Shown here: in pieces, positions 61,588 through 64,000 of the stretch
Layout: every line of letters begins with the position of its first letter
Numbering within the stretch: position 1 is the first letter of the stretch
Source: Actinoplanes palleronii
GTDB lineage: Bacteria; Actinomycetota; Actinomycetes; Mycobacteriales; Micromonosporaceae
Direction: 5' to 3'
Assembly (NCBI RefSeq): GCF_016862315.1
Contig: NZ_BOMS01000018.1
Location: 1 to 64,000, forward strand
Length of the DNA: 64,000 nt
The notes under the pieces: model-generated
Seen by the model: only the letters and a program-made list of their open reading frames with translations
Told to the model about the DNA's origin: nothing
Databases searched by the model: none
Position numbers and translations under genes: made by a program

Positions 61588-64000
61588 TTGACGTACGTCG
61601 AGACCCGGACCAGTGTCTGGGAAGCCCTGGCCGGTCGGGCCCCTGGCGCGGAGTCCGGCCCCGCCGACGCCGGCCTCTGGCACGCCGTCGCCGACCGGTT
61701 GAACCCGTCCCGAGCCCGTCCCGAGCTGCGCGGCGGCATCGAGGTGCGGCACCGCACCACGGTCCGCGGCGGCCGGTACGTGATGCTCCGCTCGCCCGAC
61801 GACGGCGGCCGCAGCTGTTACCTCCGGCTCACCCCGGAGGAGTACCAGCTGGCCCTGATGATGGACGGGGTCAGCACGGTGGCCCGGCTGGTCGCCGAGT
61901 TCGCCCGGATCGCCGGCCGGCTCGCACCGGACCAGGTCCGCCGGGTGGTCGCCGACCTGGCCGGCAACCGGATGCTGGAGGACCTCCCCGGCGACGCGTT
62001 CCGCCCGCTCCGCGAGATGAGCCGGGAACCGCTGCCGAAACGGGTCGGCGGATCGCTGCTCGGCGCCCTGCGCGGCCGCCGGATGCTCTCGGTGCACGCC
62101 GACGGCGCGCTCACCGGCCTCTACAACAGTGTCGGCAAGCTGCTCTTCACCCGGCCGGCGGTCTGGCTCGGCACGCTGCTGGCGATGGCCGGTGCGGTGC
62201 TCTTCGTGATGACCTGGCAGCGCGGCGGGCACGCGCTGTTCCTGGCCGGCGACTCGTACCTGCTCGGCGCGCTGGCCCTGCTGCTGCTCAACGTGATCGC
62301 GCTCGGCCTGCACGAGCTGGGGCACGCGCTCGCCGCGAAACGGGTCGGCCGGGAGGTGCCGGTCGCCGGGCTGATGCTGCACTTCGGCCTGCCCACCGTC
62401 TTCGTCGACACCACCGACGTCTGGATGGCCGGTCGGCGGGCCCGGATCGCGGTCACCGCGGCCGGCCCGGCCACCGGGCTGGCCCTGGCCGGTCTGGTCC
62501 AGCTGGTCGGCCTGGCCGCGCCGGCCACCAGCGGCATCGCCTTCAAACTGGCGTTCCTGTTCTACCTGCACTCGTTCTTCAACCTCAGCCCGCTGCTGCC
62601 GCTCGACGGCCAGTACCTGCTGATGGACTGGCTGGAGATCCCGGACCTGCGGGCCCGTGGCCTGGCCTGGCTCGGCGGCCGGCTGCGCCGCCGCGGGCCG
62701 CGCTGGTCGGTGCTGGACCGCGAGGGCCGGCTGATCGCCCTGTACGGCCTGCTCGCCCTCTTCTGGCTGGCCGCCGCGGTGGCCCTGGGCTACCGCCTGT
62801 GGACCGATCGCGTGCACGGCCTGGTGACCGGCCTCTGGTACGAGGGTGCCGCGTCCCGGGTGCTGCTCGTCCTGATGCTGCTGGGCCTGACCGCCCCGCC
62901 GCTCTACTTCCTGCTCGGCCGGATCGGCCGGGGCTGGCGCCGGTGGCGGCAGCGCGCCGCGGAGCGCGACCAGGAGAACGACATGCCCCGCCGGATGGCC
63001 GCGCTCTACGCCTCCGACCTGGGTGGCCTGCCCGACCCGGCGTTGCAGTCGCTCGCCGCCCGGGCCCGCTGGTCGCACCCGTCGGTCGGCCGCCAGCTCG
63101 TCCTCGCCGGTGAACACCAGCCGGTGGTGTACGTGGTGGTCGAGGGCGCCCTGCACGGCCGCCGCCCCGGCGACCCGGGCGGCACCATCCGGCACCACGC
63201 CGGACCCGGCACCGTGGTCGGCCTGGCCGCCGCGCTCACCGGCCGCAGCGCCGCGCTGGACTGGCACGCCGCCGGCAGCGCCGCCCTGCTGGCCGTGCCC
63301 ACCTCGACGGTCACCACCGTGGTCGGCCCGCTTCCCGGCCCGCCGCCGATGGAGCGCGCCGAGGCCGAGGCGCTGTTCGCCGACACCCCGGCGCTCGCCG
63401 GCCTGGAGGAGGACCAGCAGCTCGCGCTGATCGCCGCCGCGCACCCGGTCGACCTGGAACCGGGCGCGCCGGTGATCCTGCACGGCCCCACCCACGCGGT
63501 GGTGGTCGAGTCCGGCGTGATCGCCATGCCGGACGGCATCGAGCTGCGCCGTGGCACGCTCGTCGGCCCGGTCGGTGACGGCACGCCCGGCATGGTCGCG
63601 CAGACCCGTACCCCGGTCCGGCTCTGGATCATCCCGGACGCGTCGGACCTGCCGCCGCTCATCGGTTTCGAGGCCCGTCCGGGCGCGCCGATGCCGGGTG
63701 TCCGTCCGGGCGCCCCGCTCGCGGTGCGTCCGGGCGCCGTGCACCCGCCGCTGGCGGTGCCGCCCGGCCCGCCGCCGGAGAGCGACGAGGAGTTCGACGT
63801 CGACCGGCACTTCGAGAAGCGGATGTGGGTGTTCGTCAGCCTGCTGCTCGTCGTCGTGTTCGGCGGCCTGGTCCTGGACCTGGGCGCCGGACCGGCCTGG
63901 GCCGAGATGCCGACCGAGCGGGCGCTGCTCACCGTGGACCGCGGGCAGGCCACCACGCAGGACGGCGGCGACCGGCAGACGGTGCCGGCCGGGCAGCGGC
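61588..64000 (+). CDS. M50 metallopeptidase with cyclic-nucleotide-binding-like domains (partial, runs off right edge)
   Basis: At least 804 residues, open to the window end. An N-terminal winged-helix-like region (about 70-125) precedes several membrane helices. His242-Glu-x-x-His246 (GLHELGHALAAKR) and Asp340 (LLPLDG) are the zinc site of site-2-type proteases. From about 475 to 690 there are two stretches resembling cyclic-nucleotide-binding folds (YVVVEGALHG, GAGTVVG-like turns), then a helix (about 747-765) and an extracytoplasmic tail. TTG at 61588 has AGAGG 9 bases upstream. It may be a peptide-processing or regulated intramembrane protease. The domain boundaries are my estimate. Confidence 0.8.
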   Translation, partial: MTYVETRTSVWEALAGRAPGAESGPADAGLWHAVADRLNPSRARPELRGGIEVRHRTTVRGGRYVMLRSPDDGGRSCYLRLTPEEYQLALMMDGVSTVARLVAEFARIAGRLAPDQVRRVVADLAGNRMLEDLPGDAFRPLREMSREPLPKRVGGSLLGALRGRRMLSVHADGALTGLYNSVGKLLFTRPAVWLGTLLAMAGAVLFVMTWQRGGHALFLAGDSYLLGALALLLLNVIALGLHELGHALAAKRVGREVPVAGLMLHFGLPTVFVDTTDVWMAGRRARIAVTAAGPATGLALAGLVQLVGLAAPATSGIAFKLAFLFYLHSFFNLSPLLPLDGQYLLMDWLEIPDLRARGLAWLGGRLRRRGPRWSVLDREGRLIALYGLLALFWLAAAVALGYRLWTDRVHGLVTGLWYEGAASRVLLVLMLLGLTAPPLYFLLGRIGRGWRRWRQRAAERDQENDMPRRMAALYASDLGGLPDPALQSLAARARWSHPSVGRQLVLAGEHQPVVYVVVEGALHGRRPGDPGGTIRHHAGPGTVVGLAAALTGRSAALDWHAAGSAALLAVPTSTVTTVVGPLPGPPPMERAEAEALFADTPALAGLEEDQQLALIAAAHPVDLEPGAPVILHGPTHAVVVESGVIAMPDGIELRRGTLVGPVGDGTPGMVAQTRTPVRLWIIPDASDLPPLIGFEARPGAPMPGVRPGAPLAVRPGAVHPPLAVPPGPPPESDEEFDVDRHFEKRMWVFVSLLLVVVFGGLVLDLGAGPAWAEMPTERALLTVDRGQATTQDGGDRQTVPAGQR

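Noticed and set aside
61447..63810. A 787-codon open frame on the minus strand opposite the M50 gene
   Set aside because: It is an antisense shadow: its translation is Gln/Arg/Ala-rich low complexity without motifs, whereas the opposite strand encodes clear HELGH and helix motifs in a continuous frame.

Overview
The window is high-GC actinobacterial chromosome. Gene content points to Micromonosporaceae, most likely an Actinoplanes-like organism (inference from the gene set, not a database match). Markers are two WhiB proteins, the 24-residue ribosomal protein bL37, a SigR/RsrA pair, Ni-superoxide dismutase with its maturation protease, a fused 2-oxoglutarate decarboxylase (Kgd), DUF5709 and DUF6104 proteins, and many secreted enzymes carrying ricin-type lectin modules. 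No prophage, transposase, CRISPR array or rRNA operon was seen. One initiator tRNA is present.

Layout. 0.6-6.8 kb: a secreted copper radical oxidase, a XRE-cupin regulator facing an MFS exporter, and a MarR regulator facing a second MFS exporter whose promoter lies under a perfect palindrome. 6.8-13.7 kb: initiator tRNA, a 61-bp tandem repeat array, a secreted Lon-like protease without a visible PDZ domain, a lipase with a coding minisatellite, a lamin-tail protein, a Cys-cluster/pentapeptide protein, TerC and a YQE-repeat protein. 13.8-23.8 kb: a spermidine-synthase-like protein, a DUF1800/DUF1501 pair, MalQ, and a glycan-degradation block (GH46 chitosanase, GH16 glucanase with CBM13, and a GH16-like protein that has lost catalytic residues). 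23.9-29.4 kb: DUF5709, a STAS-ATPase fusion, RsgA, AroA, SRAP and a WhiB protein.

29.4-41.8 kb is the most coherent block, for redox stress and sulfur. It runs hydrolase, sigR (preceded by an exact GGAAT-N18-GTT promoter), rsrA, bL37, a biotinyl carrier, a TPR protein, a SIS protein, a PdtaS-type kinase, then a Cys-leader-controlled sulfite reductase/zinc-ribbon/APS reductase/chelatase operon, WhiB1 and a lipid kinase. The order resembles the sigH-rshA-TB7.3-pdtaS-whiB1 neighbourhood of mycobacteria. 41.8-51 kb: GntR regulator, RsbW-like ATPase, divergent sodN/sodX, malic enzyme, quinone oxidoreductase, pta-ackA. 51-64 kb: Kgd, a hotdog-like protein, an ornithine-lipid-type acyltransferase pair, a two-component system, an HtrA protease, and an M50 metallopeptidase with nucleotide-binding-like domains that runs off the right edge.

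The least explained structures are non-coding: a 55-bp imperfect palindrome family in at least four intergenic places plus a related hairpin, the 61-bp array beside the tRNA, and the leader-peptide/Shine-Dalgarno hairpin ahead of the sulfite reductase operon. All functions are inferred from motifs read by eye; no searches were run.
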